This document shows, piece by piece, positions 5,171 to 5,221 of a stretch of 5,221 nt of DNA. Source of the DNA: Pseudomonadota bacterium (GTDB lineage: Bacteria > Myxococcota_A > Polyangia > Polyangiales > Polyangiaceae). Within the stretch, counting starts at the first letter, position 1. The number at the start of each line of letters is the position of its first letter. The position numbers were made by a program, and so were the translations under genes. The notes below the pieces were generated by a model. The model worked only from the letters and a program-made list of their open reading frames with translations, was not told where the DNA came from and searched no databases. The stretch spans positions 1-5,221 of the forward strand of contig QGUH01000352.1 of NCBI GenBank assembly GCA_003242355.1. The letters run 5' to 3'.

Positions 5171-5221
5171 ACTTTAACAAAACAACAGCCCACGCCAAAA
5201 AGGAAAGTGGTATTGATAGGG

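Larger units (their letters stand above)
4995..5221. other. Non-coding 3' tail after the GH74 gene
   Basis: No convincing gene is seen in these 227 bases. The only open frame of note is on the minus strand (5198-5001, TTG start); it lacks a ribosome binding site and reads as Arg/Ser-rich composition. GC content falls towards the right, and the last 50 or so bases are A-rich (ACAAAACAACAG, CCAAAAAGGAAAG), unlike the rest of the window. It holds a TGACGTCA palindrome (5118-5125), a small stem GTAACG/CGTTGC (5052-5066, one G-T pair), phased hexamer repeats (5132-5167) and a stable hairpin (5150-5170). A promoter for a gene beyond the window, a degenerate mobile element or a transcript end are all possible. 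Confidence 0.45.

Noticed and set aside
5001..5198. Minus-strand 65-codon open frame in the 3' tail
   Set aside because: It needs a TTG start without a ribosome binding site, and its product has no recognisable domain or clear codon bias.
5170..5209. CACTTT/AAAGTG inverted repeat around a 28-base loop, possible element end
   Set aside because: Only six bases match, no target duplication or transposase is seen, and such short pairs occur by chance.

Overview
The window is GC-rich DNA that reads best as a chromosomal segment of a myxobacterium, probably of the Sorangium/Polyangium type (inference). The reasons are strong third-position GC bias with long antisense shadow frames, lipoproteins with Gly/Ser/Thr/Pro-rich linkers after the lipid-anchor cysteine, and two proteins (the truncated coiled-coil start at the left edge and the 266-residue lipoprotein) that resemble families I associate mainly with this group.

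Layout. Positions 1-133 (minus) hold the first 44 codons of a small coiled-coil protein cut by the left edge. Positions 233-1033 (minus) encode a complete cytosolic calcineurin-like metallophosphoesterase of the CpdA/Icc type. A short divergent region with a perfect 10-bp palindrome follows. Three plus-strand genes for exported proteins come next: a small secreted beta-rich (OB-like) protein (1092-1601), a lipoprotein with a Pro/Gly-rich stalk and a two-cysteine C-terminal domain (1658-2458), and a GH74-family xyloglucanase-like lipoprotein (2499-4994) with nine Asp-box repeats and both expected catalytic aspartates. The last 227 bases (4995-5221) are apparently non-coding, less GC-rich towards the end, and hold phased short repeats and a stable hairpin.

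How the genes fit together. The GH74 enzyme gives the clearest biology: cleavage of plant xyloglucan or a related beta-1,4-glucan by an enzyme tethered to the cell surface or outer membrane. The lipoprotein gene ends only 40 bases before it on the same strand, so co-transcription is possible, but a shared function is not shown. The phosphoesterase and the left-edge gene lie on the opposite strand and look like unrelated housekeeping or regulatory genes. I see no phage, transposase, CRISPR, toxin-antitoxin, rRNA or tRNA signal, and no multi-gene system that I would call new. The most unusual items are small: the phased repeats in the 3' tail, the palindrome between the divergent genes, and the hairpin-rich leader of the lipoprotein gene.
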